DNA of 10,447 bases from an uncultured Bacteriovorax sp. (lineage in GTDB: Bacteria; Bdellovibrionota; Bacteriovoracia; Bacteriovoracales; Bacteriovoracaceae). Numbering within the stretch: position 1 is the first letter of the stretch; each line of letters opens with the position of its first letter. A model generated the notes under the pieces. The model made no database searches. It was not told the origin of the DNA and worked only from the letters and a program-made list of their open reading frames with translations. Where the stretch lies: assembly GCA_946480715.1 (NCBI GenBank), contig CAMLKK010000070.1, positions 1-10,447 on the forward strand. Reading direction: 5' to 3'. Position numbers and translations under genes: made by a program. Positions 1 through 6,733 of this stretch are shown here, piece by piece.

Positions 1-123
1 TCAAAAGACGTCTGTCAAAGAACGGCCACTATCCGCTGTGAAGAAGGAAACTTTTGGGTTCCACGCACGGCCTTAAAAAACAATCTTTTTGAAATTATGT
101 GGATTGAGAAAAAGAAAAAATAA
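1..123 (+). CDS. C-terminal end of a papain-like (C1 family) peptidase paralogue, cut by the window edge
   Basis: Frame 1 is open from the first base and ends at TAA (121-123), giving 40 residues. They contain the pattern RCEEGNFWVPRTALKNNL followed by a Trp and a run of lysines. The complete papain-like peptidase at 7851-8987 (minus) ends in RCEKGNYWVSRTALRNNL, again followed by a Trp and a lysine tail. The match covers the segment that follows the catalytic Asn region in that protein, so this is very probably the tail of a second member of the same exported peptidase family. The catalytic residues would lie outside the window, so activity cannot be judged. The last 29 bases overlap the end of the convergent methyltransferase gene. 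No hairpin terminator is visible after the stop. Confidence 0.8.
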   Translation, partial: SKDVCQRTATIRCEEGNFWVPRTALKNNLFEIMWIEKKKK

Positions 124-787
124 ATATATCTCTGTCTTTGTTTTTCTGAGTCCATTCCGCACGCACTGTCTGAACTGACATCGTCTCAGGATAGTTAAGG
201 TCCTGCATACAAGTCACAAATTTCTGAACATACGCCCTTCCAGGATCAGCAAGAATAATCTTTCCACCAGGCTTAAGAAGTCCAATCAAAGCTTTCGCTA
301 CTTCATGGGCATGCTGGCTCTCATAGAGAATGTCTGAACCCAAGACGTAATCGAACAATCCCAGTGTATTTTTCGTGCGCTCAACTTCATCACGCCAATT
401 CATGACCTGATAATCGAAAGTAATACTATTTTTTTCCTGATTAACTTTTAAAAACAGCGGAACATCAGCATGAAAATCAGTTGCCGTTACATGACCACCA
501 TTTTGAGTAGCAATAAAAGATGGAAGAGCGAGACCACAACCAATTTCTAAAACTCTTTTCGACTTAAAATCTGTGTTTTTTATAAATTGAGAAAGACCAA
601 CTCCGGACTCCCAAAGAACACCGAAATAAGGGCAAAATTCTTCTTTTAAAGATTGATCTTGATCTTCTTCACCGAAGTGAGCGCAAAGAATATCAATGCT
701 CTCATCGAGGTCTCGTATGGTCGAAAACTCGAGATCGAGCACTGACATTTCTTTTAAAAGATATGTATATCCAAATGTACTTTTCAC
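95..787 (-). CDS. class I SAM-dependent methyltransferase (METTL21/Methyltransf_16-like)
   Basis: A 230-residue soluble protein with a Rossmann-type methyltransferase fold. Motif I is VLEIGCGLALPS (79-90), binding S-adenosylmethionine. An acidic residue after strand 2 (D104) fits ribose contact. The segment FDYVLGSDILYE (145-156) carries a DxxY motif, and LKPGGKIILAD (171-181) is the usual beta-5 region. The DxxY motif is typical of the METTL21/Methyltransf_16 group, whose known members methylate protein lysines, so a protein substrate is possible but not shown. The start used is a GTG (785-787) overlapping by one base the TAG of the upstream gene, without a visible Shine-Dalgarno sequence, suggesting translational coupling. 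An ATG at 748 (residue 14), just after AAAAGAA, is a credible alternative and would give 217 residues. The 3' end overlaps the convergent left-edge gene by 29 bases. Confidence 0.85.
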   Translation of the reverse strand: MKSTFGYTYLLKEMSVLDLEFSTIRDLDESIDILCAHFGEEDQDQSLKEEFCPYFGVLWESGVGLSQFIKNTDFKSKRVLEIGCGLALPSFIATQNGGHVTATDFHADVPLFLKVNQEKNSITFDYQVMNWRDEVERTKNTLGLFDYVLGSDILYESQHAHEVAKALIGLLKPGGKIILADPGRAYVQKFVTCMQDLNYPETMSVQTVRAEWTQKNKDRDIFIFSFSQST

Positions 788-1170
788 TAATAATTCATGA
801 ACAATTCAGCACGCGAATCTTTCATGCCAGGAAACGAAACATTTACGATGCATCCACTCAAATCTGCGCCTGGAATCCAGTTGATTTGAATTTCCCACGT
901 TTTTTTGAAGAGTCTTGTACTCGTGTCAAAACCTGAGTACGTCACAAGTGTTTGCTTGTGGTCACACTCAAAATTTCCCCACTCATTAATCACTTCTACT
1001 TTTGGCTGAAGCGCACCATCTGCATTTTTTGTATCAAGTGTTAAGGAGATAACTTCTTTATTTGCAACGTCTACGAGAATTTGTTTTCCTGGAACAAGAG
1101 GAGAATACTCTGTGTTGTAAGCGAAAGCGTTAAGTGAAATTAGCGAAAGCAAGAACATCATTTTCTTCAT
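787..1170 (-). CDS. small exported protein of unknown function
   Basis: A 127-residue protein with a clear Sec signal peptide: lysines at 2-3, a hydrophobic core, and a likely cleavage after AFA near residue 17. The mature part of about 110 residues alternates short hydrophobic and polar stretches, as in a small beta-sandwich, and has just two cysteines (C69 and C107) that could form a disulfide in the periplasm. I do not recognise a family. The start is supported by AAAGGGG about nine bases upstream of the ATG. It is the first gene of a likely two-gene minus-strand unit, since its TAG overlaps the GTG of the methyltransferase gene by one base. It is divergent from the polysaccharide deacetylase gene across about 160 bases. 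Confidence 0.75.
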   Translation of the reverse strand: MKKMMFLLSLISLNAFAYNTEYSPLVPGKQILVDVANKEVISLTLDTKNADGALQPKVEVINEWGNFECDHKQTLVTYSGFDTSTRLFKKTWEIQINWIPGADLSGCIVNVSFPGMKDSRAELFMNY

Positions 1171-1254
1171 TGCAGTAAACCCCTTTATAATTATTTTCTC
1201 ACTGCTTTAAATCATGTGCACAAAAACTTTGTCTCTTCACTATGAAAAAAATAC

Positions 1255-1283
1255 TTGGAAAGCGAGTATGTTCGTCTTATAAA
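1255..1283 (+). promoter_or_regulatory. sigma-70-type promoter of the polysaccharide deacetylase gene
   Basis: TTGGAA (1255-1260) and TATAAA (1278-1283) are separated by exactly 17 bases, placing transcription start near 1290 and leaving a leader of about 40 bases. An AAGGA Shine-Dalgarno sequence follows just upstream of the ATG at 1330. The rest of the 1171-1329 gap shows a TGTGCACA palindrome (1215-1222) of unknown meaning and no clear promoter for the minus-strand gene. Confidence 0.55.
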
Positions 1284-1329
1284 AAGGCGAATTTGGCTCA
1301 TCCTTCACACCATTTAAAAGGACACCGGC

Positions 1330-2127
1330 ATGAAAAAATTACTTACTCTGATTACTCTTCTCGCTTCAACTCAAACATTTGCAGCTCTTGACGACATCAT
1401 CATGTTCAACGGGAAAATTTATAATCCTGAAGAAAAGGCCTTCAGAACAGTTAATCACATGGAGTTGCACGTAAATAAAAAAGAAATTGCAATCACAATT
1501 GATGATGGTCCTAACCCTGGAGTGACTCAAGCGATGTTGCAAGTTCTGAGAGAATTCAACATTCGTGCGACTTTCTTTTGTTTGGCCGCCAACGCTGCAA
1601 AATATCCAGATCTCATGCATGAGATTCAAGCAGACGGACACATTGTCGCCAATCACTCTAAGACTCACGCAAACCTCACAACTCTTGGTACAAACTGGCA
1701 ATCTCGATTATATGACGAAGTTATCGGTTCATATTACACGCTTAAACCATTCTCATACATGAGTAGAAAATCTTATTTCCGTGCTCCTGGTGGCAACTGG
1801 AATCCTCAACTCGCTCAATACTTGAATACTGATCCTATTGGGCAAAAATATATTGGCCCTGTTCTTTGGGACGTGGGTGGCATGATTGAAAGAAACGCAG
1901 ATAAAGTTCCAACAAAAGGAGCTGACTGGGCATGCTGGAGTAACAAGTGGACAGTTGATGAATGCGTACAAGGTTATATTACTGAGACGACTGAATATAA
2001 AGGCGGTGTCGTTCTTATGCACGATCTGCGCATGCAATCAGCAGAACTTCTTCGCAAGTACATTACATGGGCGAAAGACAACGGTTATAAATTCGTCACA
2101 CTTGATGATGTAAAATTTAAACAATAA
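1330..2127 (+). CDS. exported polysaccharide deacetylase (NodB domain, CE4 family)
   Basis: A 265-residue protein with a signal peptide (about 1-18, cleavage after TFA). CE4 enzymes remove N-acetyl groups from polymers such as peptidoglycan or chitin using a bound metal. The motifs are in order: TIDDG (56-60, with D58 as likely base and D59 as metal ligand), HSKTH (109-113, with the two metal-binding histidines), RAPGG (151-155), WD (180-181), and LMHD (229-232, with the catalytic histidine). Motif 4 is unusual: WDVGG replaces the common WDVDxxDW. A following segment (about 185-215) contains two cysteines (C202, C212) that may form a disulfide. In Bdellovibrio, periplasm-directed enzymes of this family deacetylate prey peptidoglycan. 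Whether this one acts on prey or self wall cannot be told. It is a single-gene unit with its own promoter and terminator. Confidence 0.92.
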   Translation: MKKLLTLITLLASTQTFAALDDIIMFNGKIYNPEEKAFRTVNHMELHVNKKEIAITIDDGPNPGVTQAMLQVLREFNIRATFFCLAANAAKYPDLMHEIQADGHIVANHSKTHANLTTLGTNWQSRLYDEVIGSYYTLKPFSYMSRKSYFRAPGGNWNPQLAQYLNTDPIGQKYIGPVLWDVGGMIERNADKVPTKGADWACWSNKWTVDECVQGYITETTEYKGGVVLMHDLRMQSAELLRKYITWAKDNGYKFVTLDDVKFKQ

Positions 2128-2134
2128 GACAGAT

Positions 2135-2166
2135 GGCCCTCTAAACGAGGGCCTTTTTATTTTTTC
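2135..2166 (+). terminator. rho-independent terminator of the deacetylase gene
   Basis: GGCCCTC (2135-2141) pairs perfectly with GAGGGCC (2147-2153) around a five-base loop and is followed by TTTTT, A and a further run of T. The stop codon of the deacetylase lies eight bases upstream. The T tract overlaps the stop codon of the convergent regulator gene. In the other direction the hairpin is not followed by a T run, so it serves mainly the plus strand. Confidence 0.9.
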
Positions 2167-2927
2167 GTTGATTTTGTTAGTGGAATAAGATGAATACCAA
2201 GATTATAGACTCGAGTCTTCTTTCCTTCAGTTAAAAACTCAGACATTTTCATTCTAAATTTTTTAATTTCTTTTTTTGCTTCTTCAATCTTATCTTCATT
2301 AATGGCCAAAGTTATCGATGTAATATCTTTTTCACTTAACGAATCACTTTCGAGTGATTGAATAGATTTTTCTAGAATCTGTTTCTGAAAATGACGAATC
2401 CCCGACGCTGCAATATCAGGAGATGTTGATAAGTGAAATTTTGTTTTATAGAGCGTTCCATTTTCATCACGATCGAGAACATCAAGTCTAATTAATCGCT
2501 CAATCGCAAGCTTCACTTCCAGTTCAGAAATCCCCAGAACACTTGCCAGCCATTTAGTGTCCTCTTGAAAGTTTTCCACCAGCATAAGCTGGGTAATACC
2601 GTAGTGGTACCACTCTTTCATGGCCGTGAAACAATCGAGACTCAATTCTTTTTCTGCGTAATCAACTTTTTTGATTTCACCTTCTGATAAATAAAATGAA
2701 TAAAGCGTTTCTCTTTCAACAGGTCCAAGCTTTAAGGCATCCGCAATTCTTACTGCCAGGGCAAAAGTTAGTTTGCGTCTGCCATTAAGAACACGGGATA
2801 AGACTCCGGGATTGACCTCTACCATTCTGGCAAATGACCTGAGTGACATTCGCGATTTTTCTGCAAGCATTTGCTGAAGCCAGACTTTGGACTGCTGAGA
2901 CTGATTTGTTTCGTTTTGTATTTCCAT
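2157..2927 (-). CDS. TIGR02147/DUF4423-family transcriptional regulator
   Basis: From the ATG at 2927 the protein has 256 residues. An Xre-like helix-turn-helix sits at about 26-53, with SLRSFARMVEV and VLSRVLNGRRKLT. Residues about 95-250 match the DUF4423/TIGR02147 pattern: a winged-helix-like part (TKWLASVLGISELEV, 124-138), then FHLSTSPDIAASGIRHFQ and the end IHLIPLTK. This family is found in many copies in Bdellovibrio relatives and in Fibrobacter; targets are mostly unknown. The frame stays open to an ATG at 3059, but the extra 44 residues are cysteine-rich, unlike the family, and cover the divergent promoter region, so I prefer 2927, which has AGAAGAGG upstream at a somewhat long spacing of about 13 bases. 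It converges on the deacetylase gene and is divergent from the lipoprotein gene, a plausible target. Confidence 0.88.
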   Translation of the reverse strand: MEIQNETNQSQQSKVWLQQMLAEKSRMSLRSFARMVEVNPGVLSRVLNGRRKLTFALAVRIADALKLGPVERETLYSFYLSEGEIKKVDYAEKELSLDCFTAMKEWYHYGITQLMLVENFQEDTKWLASVLGISELEVKLAIERLIRLDVLDRDENGTLYKTKFHLSTSPDIAASGIRHFQKQILEKSIQSLESDSLSEKDITSITLAINEDKIEEAKKEIKKFRMKMSEFLTEGKKTRVYNLGIHLIPLTKSTKK

Positions 2928-2957
2928 AAATCCATTGTCGCCTCTTCTAAAAAAATT

Positions 2958-2972
2958 GCAACAAGCCGTTGC
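2958..2972. promoter_or_regulatory. short inverted repeat in the divergent regulator/lipoprotein gap
   Basis: GCAAC (2958-2962) and GTTGC (2968-2972) are inverted around AAGCC, and a third copy of GCAAC follows at 2979-2983. The repeat lies upstream of the preferred start of the TIGR02147 regulator, where an operator would be expected. It could also be chance or a weak hairpin, because T runs flank it on both strands. Confidence 0.3.
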
Positions 2973-3038
2973 TTTTTGGCAACACCCTACTGAAACACTA
3001 TGAGAAAAGTCAGACCAAACTTCTTGGGATACAGATCG

Positions 3039-3066
3039 TTGCCATTTCTTCGCCTTCAACTATTGT
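3039..3066 (+). promoter_or_regulatory. possible promoter of the lipoprotein/carbonic anhydrase unit
   Basis: TTGCCA (3039-3044) is followed after 16 bases by TATTGT (3061-3066), which matches the -10 consensus at four of six positions. The expected transcript would begin near 3073 and contain the AAGAGG just before the ATG at 3088. It is the only reasonable pair I see in this gap. Confidence 0.35.
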
Positions 3067-3087
3067 TTATAGTGCCGATAAGAGGAT

Positions 3088-4437
3088 ATGAAAAATTTAA
3101 TTACACCCTCTCTGATTATCGTTCTTCTAACTAGTTCTTGTACAACTCCACCGCCAATTGCTCCATCGCCGATAAAATCAGAACGTGAACCCGCAAGTTC
3201 ACTTCAGTGTAAAGAGATTATCACTTCGTTTCTGAGTCCTGTTCGATTCGACGCTCAGACATTTAATAAAAAATTAGCACTCGATATTTCTAACGATCAA
3301 CTCGCTAATTACCTCTATGCTTTTCGTGAAGTGGATTTGAATAAATTTACTGAAGATCAATTGAGTTCGATGCGAGCGATCTATCTCTTCAGCCAGGATG
3401 ATAAACCATTACGAGATGAATTGGTTACTCAATTTATTAAAGTCATCAAAGGTGAAACCCCAGATTCCAAAAACAAAAACTGGGATCGTTTCTCTGCCCA
3501 CAAAAAGAAGCTCGACAAATACAAAGAAAATAAACTAGCAAAGGCCACAACGCCAGAGATGAAAGCAGCTGCACGCGAACAATCACTCATCTATGAAAAA
3601 CTTTACATGAGCTGCAAATCACATGTTCAGAAAAAACCAACACCTGCTGATCTTAGACTCGCCAAAAATCTCACGTATGCTCTCACGGCAGGTGCGATCA
3701 CATCGACTAGTGCGACTTATTCATATATCCATCGTGAAGAAGAAAAAGATTCGAAGTGGATGAAGGGACTTTATTTTGAAATTGCCCTCACTGGAATTTT
3801 TACTTATGTCGGTGGAACATTTGTAACTTCGAATCCTCGCCTTAATCCTTGGACTGTTCGTGCTCCACTCACCTATTTTAATGCTGCTGTAGCTGATCTC
3901 GGACCATCTGGCGCCTACTCTTTTTTCTTCAATGACACAGATGTTGAAATGCAAAAGAAATTTGAGACTATGAAAAATGACATTCAATTTCAAACAGAAG
4001 TCGCAGAACTCTTACACTACGCTCAGGAGCATAAACTTTTCGAAAAACACTTAGCGGCAACTGAGAAACTTTTCAAACAAAAACCGTCTTCGAAAATGAC
4101 TCTGGAAGAAATCAAAAACTCATTCGATATCAATAATGTCGATCTCGAAGAAAGTCGTGAGCTGCTTTTCGAAGCGATGGCCGAGAAAGAATACTCAGAA
4201 AAATCAGGACCGCTTAAAACCGGATATGAGGGCCTTGATCGTTATACGTTCCATCGACTGTGGACGCTTGGAAGTGTCCCCTACAACATCGGATTTGCCC
4301 TGCTGATGCACAATCAAATGTGTATGACTCCAAATCCTAAGGCCGGATTTGCGAAAGCTGTAGGGACCTATTTTGCAGGCCAATTGCTCTTGGACACCAT
4401 TTACTACAAGACGCGCGAAGAATTAATCAATCAGTAA
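3088..4437 (+). CDS. putative lipoprotein with several hydrophobic helices, function unknown
   Basis: A 449-residue protein that I do not recognise. The N-terminus is a short signal sequence ending in LLTSSC, with C18 as the likely lipidated residue; the Thr at -3 makes the lipobox imperfect. A proline-rich linker follows, then a charged helical region (about 40-185). Several hydrophobic stretches lie at about 192-213, 228-247, 261-281, 393-409 and 421-438, separated by a charged helical part (285-385). This is unusual for a lipoprotein and suggests a protein embedded in or lying against a membrane. The start is supported by AAGAGG only two to three bases from the ATG, closer than normal. The carbonic anhydrase gene starts 19 bases after its stop, so the two are probably cotranscribed. 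Confidence 0.75.
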   Translation: MKNLITPSLIIVLLTSSCTTPPPIAPSPIKSEREPASSLQCKEIITSFLSPVRFDAQTFNKKLALDISNDQLANYLYAFREVDLNKFTEDQLSSMRAIYLFSQDDKPLRDELVTQFIKVIKGETPDSKNKNWDRFSAHKKKLDKYKENKLAKATTPEMKAAAREQSLIYEKLYMSCKSHVQKKPTPADLRLAKNLTYALTAGAITSTSATYSYIHREEEKDSKWMKGLYFEIALTGIFTYVGGTFVTSNPRLNPWTVRAPLTYFNAAVADLGPSGAYSFFFNDTDVEMQKKFETMKNDIQFQTEVAELLHYAQEHKLFEKHLAATEKLFKQKPSSKMTLEEIKNSFDINNVDLEESRELLFEAMAEKEYSEKSGPLKTGYEGLDRYTFHRLWTLGSVPYNIGFALLMHNQMCMTPNPKAGFAKAVGTYFAGQLLLDTIYYKTREELINQ

Positions 4438-4446
4438 TCATTTAAT

Positions 4447-4450
4447 AGGA
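4447..4450 (+). promoter_or_regulatory. ribosome binding site of the carbonic anhydrase gene
   Basis: AGGA lies six bases upstream of the ATG at 4457, inside the 19-base gap after the lipoprotein gene. It supports this start and therefore the signal peptide of the carbonic anhydrase. Confidence 0.6.
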
Positions 4451-4456
4451 CATAAA

Positions 4457-5158
4457 ATGAAACCTTTCCTTTTTTGCTTTTTAGTTTTCACATTAGCGCT
4501 TCAACCGCAAGTCTATGCGAAAGATGAACATCACAAAGAACATAATGAGCATAAGCGCGAATCAGGCCCAGTAAGTGCAGAAGCTTCGCTTTCAATTTTA
4601 AAACAAGGCAATAAGCGCTTCCTAAAAGGTAACGTGAGAAAAGATGGAATCGACCATGCCACGATCAAAAAATTAGCTGAAGGACAGAAACCACATGCCA
4701 TCGTTTTATCTTGCAGCGATTCGCGCGTTCCACCTGAGATCATTTTCGATCAAAAACTAGGTGAAGTTTTTGTCGTTCGAACTGCAGGTCAGTCACTCGA
4801 CGCCATGGCCATTGCGAGTATTGAATATGCGGTCGCCCATCTTGGCAGCAATCTTATTCTTGTCATGGGACACGAGTCATGTGGCGCCGTTAAAGCGGCC
4901 CTTTCAACTTTAAACGGAGGCGATGCTGGGAGCCCTTCTCTCAATAAGCTCGTTGGTGATTTACACCCTCGCTTAAAGCGTTTTTCAGAATTATCACGTA
5001 CTGATGGGTTGTTAGTCGAAAGCTGGATTAACGTTGAAGGCGTCGCTGCAGATCTAACTGATCGCTCTGAAATGATCAAAAAACTTGTTGATTCGGGTGA
5101 TATTAAAGTTATGCGGGCACTCTATCACCTAAGTACTGGTGAAGTAGAATGGTGTTAA
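4457..5158 (+). CDS. exported beta-class carbonic anhydrase
   Basis: A 233-residue protein that interconverts CO2 and bicarbonate at a zinc ion. Zinc ligands and catalytic residues are all present: C86, D88 and R90 in CSDSR, and H139 and C142 in GHESCGA. Other family landmarks are VVRTAG (107-111 region), ASIEYAVAHLG (120-130) and the end YHLSTGEVEW. The N-terminus has a signal peptide (1-21, cleavage after VYA), so the enzyme should act in the periplasm, whereas most bacterial beta-class enzymes are cytoplasmic. Right after the cleavage site is a His-rich stretch (H25, H26, H29, H32) that could bind zinc. It lies 19 bases behind the lipoprotein gene and is the last gene of that unit. No convincing terminator follows. 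Confidence 0.95.
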   Translation: MKPFLFCFLVFTLALQPQVYAKDEHHKEHNEHKRESGPVSAEASLSILKQGNKRFLKGNVRKDGIDHATIKKLAEGQKPHAIVLSCSDSRVPPEIIFDQKLGEVFVVRTAGQSLDAMAIASIEYAVAHLGSNLILVMGHESCGAVKAALSTLNGGDAGSPSLNKLVGDLHPRLKRFSELSRTDGLLVESWINVEGVAADLTDRSEMIKKLVDSGDIKVMRALYHLSTGEVEWC

Positions 5159-5227
5159 CACTTTTAGTTTTATAAACATTACTTAGACAATCTTCTTTTT
5201 GAACTTCAATGGTGTCATGATGAAATC

Positions 5228-6733
5228 ATGAAGGAAATATTCTTAGTCTTTGGCGACCATTTATTCCCGTTGAAGTACTTCACGAAATTTAAATCTATGC
5301 CATTCCTCATGATTGAAGGGCCCAATCTTCAGAATCATTACAAATATCACAAAATCAGATTAGCTTTTTTACAATCAGCATCTAGACACAAATTCATTGA
5401 ATTAAAAAATGAAGGTTTCGACATCCAACGAGTTTATCTTAAAGATGCATCGCTCGAACATACATATTGTGATCGACTAAGGACCTATTGTCTGAAAAAC
5501 AAAGTCGAAAAAATTCATAGTTACTTTAAAGATGACAAATTTTTTAATCAAGATGTTGTTGAACTCTGCCGTGAACTTTCTATCGAATATGTCACCTACC
5601 CGAGCCCGCTTTTTTTGAATTCACATGAAGATTTTAAAAATTATCTCAAAGATCACAAAAAACCATTCATGAAAGTTTTTTACGAAAACTCTAGGAAAAG
5701 ATTCAATGTTCTCGTTGATAAAAATAAAAATCCAATTGGTGGCAAATGGAGCTTTGATGAAGATAATCGCCAAAAACTAAAAAAAGATACGGTTGTCGGC
5801 CCAATCACCTTTCCCACTGTCGATGAATTAACATTGAAGACAATTGGCGAGATTAATGATCTATATGCCAATCATCCAGGAACATTGCATTTGGATGGAA
5901 GCAATTTTTACTTCCCCGTAACAAGAAAGGATTCTCTATTCTGGCTGAATCAATTTTTTGAACGTCGGTTCAATAATTTTGGAAAATTTGAAGATGCCAT
6001 ATCAACTGAAAATGATTTTATTTTTCACTCATTGCTCAGTCCTCTTATTAATTGCGGATTGCTGGCTCCCGCTGAAGTTATAGATAGGGCCCTTTTGTTT
6101 GCGAAAGAAAATAAAACACCACTCAATTCACTGGAAGGTTTTATCAGACAAATTATGGGCTGGAGAGAATTCGTTAGAGGTATTTATCATAACTTTAGCC
6201 ACATCCAGGAAGAGCGCAACTTCTTCAATCACAAACGTAAACTAACACCTGCTTGGTACGATGGAACAACTGGAATTGATCCCGTAGATCATGTCATTAA
6301 AAAGGTTAATCGCATTGGATATCTTCATCACATAGAGAGATTGATGATCTTAAGTAATATAATGCTTATGTGTGAAATTGACCCGAAAGAAGTTCATCGA
6401 TGGTTTAATGAAATGTTCATCGACAGTATGGATTGGGTTATGGGGCCCAACGTCTATGGCATGGGTCAATTCAGTGATGGTGGTATATTTGCGACGAAAC
6501 CATATATTTCGGGATCAAATTACATTCTCAAAATGAGTAATTTTCAAAAAGGAGAATGGACTCATGAAGTAGATGCATTGTTCTGGAGTTTCATTTCAAA
6601 AAATCGTGATTTCTTTCTTACTAATCACAGGCTTTCTATGATGGTTAGGACTCTTGATAAAATGGATGAAACCAAGAAAAAATCACATCTGATTCTTGCT
6701 GATTTAGTTAAGGAGAGAATCACATGCTTATAA
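5228..6733 (+). CDS. cryptochrome/photolyase family protein (FeS-BCP/PhrB type) lacking the Fe-S cysteines
   Basis: A 501-residue protein of the prokaryotic (6-4) photolyase-related family, whose studied members repair UV (6-4) photoproducts using FAD and light. The N-terminal alpha/beta domain (about 1-210) begins with the typical LVFGDHLFP. The C-terminal FAD-binding helical domain carries EGFIRQIMGWREFVRGIY (303-320), GYLHHIERLMILSN (364-377), MDWVMGPNVYGMGQFSDGG (401-419) and the end NHRLSMMVRTLDKM. PhrB-like proteins bind a [4Fe-4S] cluster through four cysteines. Here the first is Pro (about 352), the CxxC pair is Gln and Glu (Q440, E443 in SNFQKGEW), and the segment with the fourth is about ten residues shorter. 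So no cluster should form. The start lacks a strong Shine-Dalgarno sequence. The end overlaps the next gene by ten bases. Confidence 0.92.
   Translation: MKEIFLVFGDHLFPLKYFTKFKSMPFLMIEGPNLQNHYKYHKIRLAFLQSASRHKFIELKNEGFDIQRVYLKDASLEHTYCDRLRTYCLKNKVEKIHSYFKDDKFFNQDVVELCRELSIEYVTYPSPLFLNSHEDFKNYLKDHKKPFMKVFYENSRKRFNVLVDKNKNPIGGKWSFDEDNRQKLKKDTVVGPITFPTVDELTLKTIGEINDLYANHPGTLHLDGSNFYFPVTRKDSLFWLNQFFERRFNNFGKFEDAISTENDFIFHSLLSPLINCGLLAPAEVIDRALLFAKENKTPLNSLEGFIRQIMGWREFVRGIYHNFSHIQEERNFFNHKRKLTPAWYDGTTGIDPVDHVIKKVNRIGYLHHIERLMILSNIMLMCEIDPKEVHRWFNEMFIDSMDWVMGPNVYGMGQFSDGGIFATKPYISGSNYILKMSNFQKGEWTHEVDALFWSFISKNRDFFLTNHRLSMMVRTLDKMDETKKKSHLILADLVKERITCL
6710..6715 (+). promoter_or_regulatory. strong ribosome binding site inside the photolyase gene
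   Basis: AAGGAG lies eight bases before the ATG at 6724, within the last codons of the photolyase gene. It fixes the start of the downstream hydrolase and shows that the ten-base overlap is genuine. Confidence 0.75.

Noticed and set aside
1215..1222. TGTGCACA palindrome in the gap before the deacetylase gene
   Set aside because: It is too short, it stands alone, and it does not sit in a telling position relative to either gene start.
1366..2113. Open frames on both strands inside the deacetylase gene
   Set aside because: They overlap a gene with complete catalytic motifs, have no recognisable domains, and lack ribosome binding sites.
2928..3059. 44-residue N-terminal extension of the TIGR02147 regulator
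   Set aside because: It is cysteine-rich, unlike the family, lies over the divergent promoter region, and leaves only 28 bases to the neighbouring gene.
5152..5161. GTGTTAACAC palindrome at the end of the carbonic anhydrase gene, followed by TTTT
   Set aside because: Only three base pairs could form around a four-base loop, so it is not a usable terminator hairpin, and a ten-base palindrome at a stop codon can arise by chance.
5228..6733. Standard Fe-S (6-4) photolyase PhrB
   Set aside because: The overall family fits, but none of the four cluster cysteines is present, so the ordinary label would mislead.
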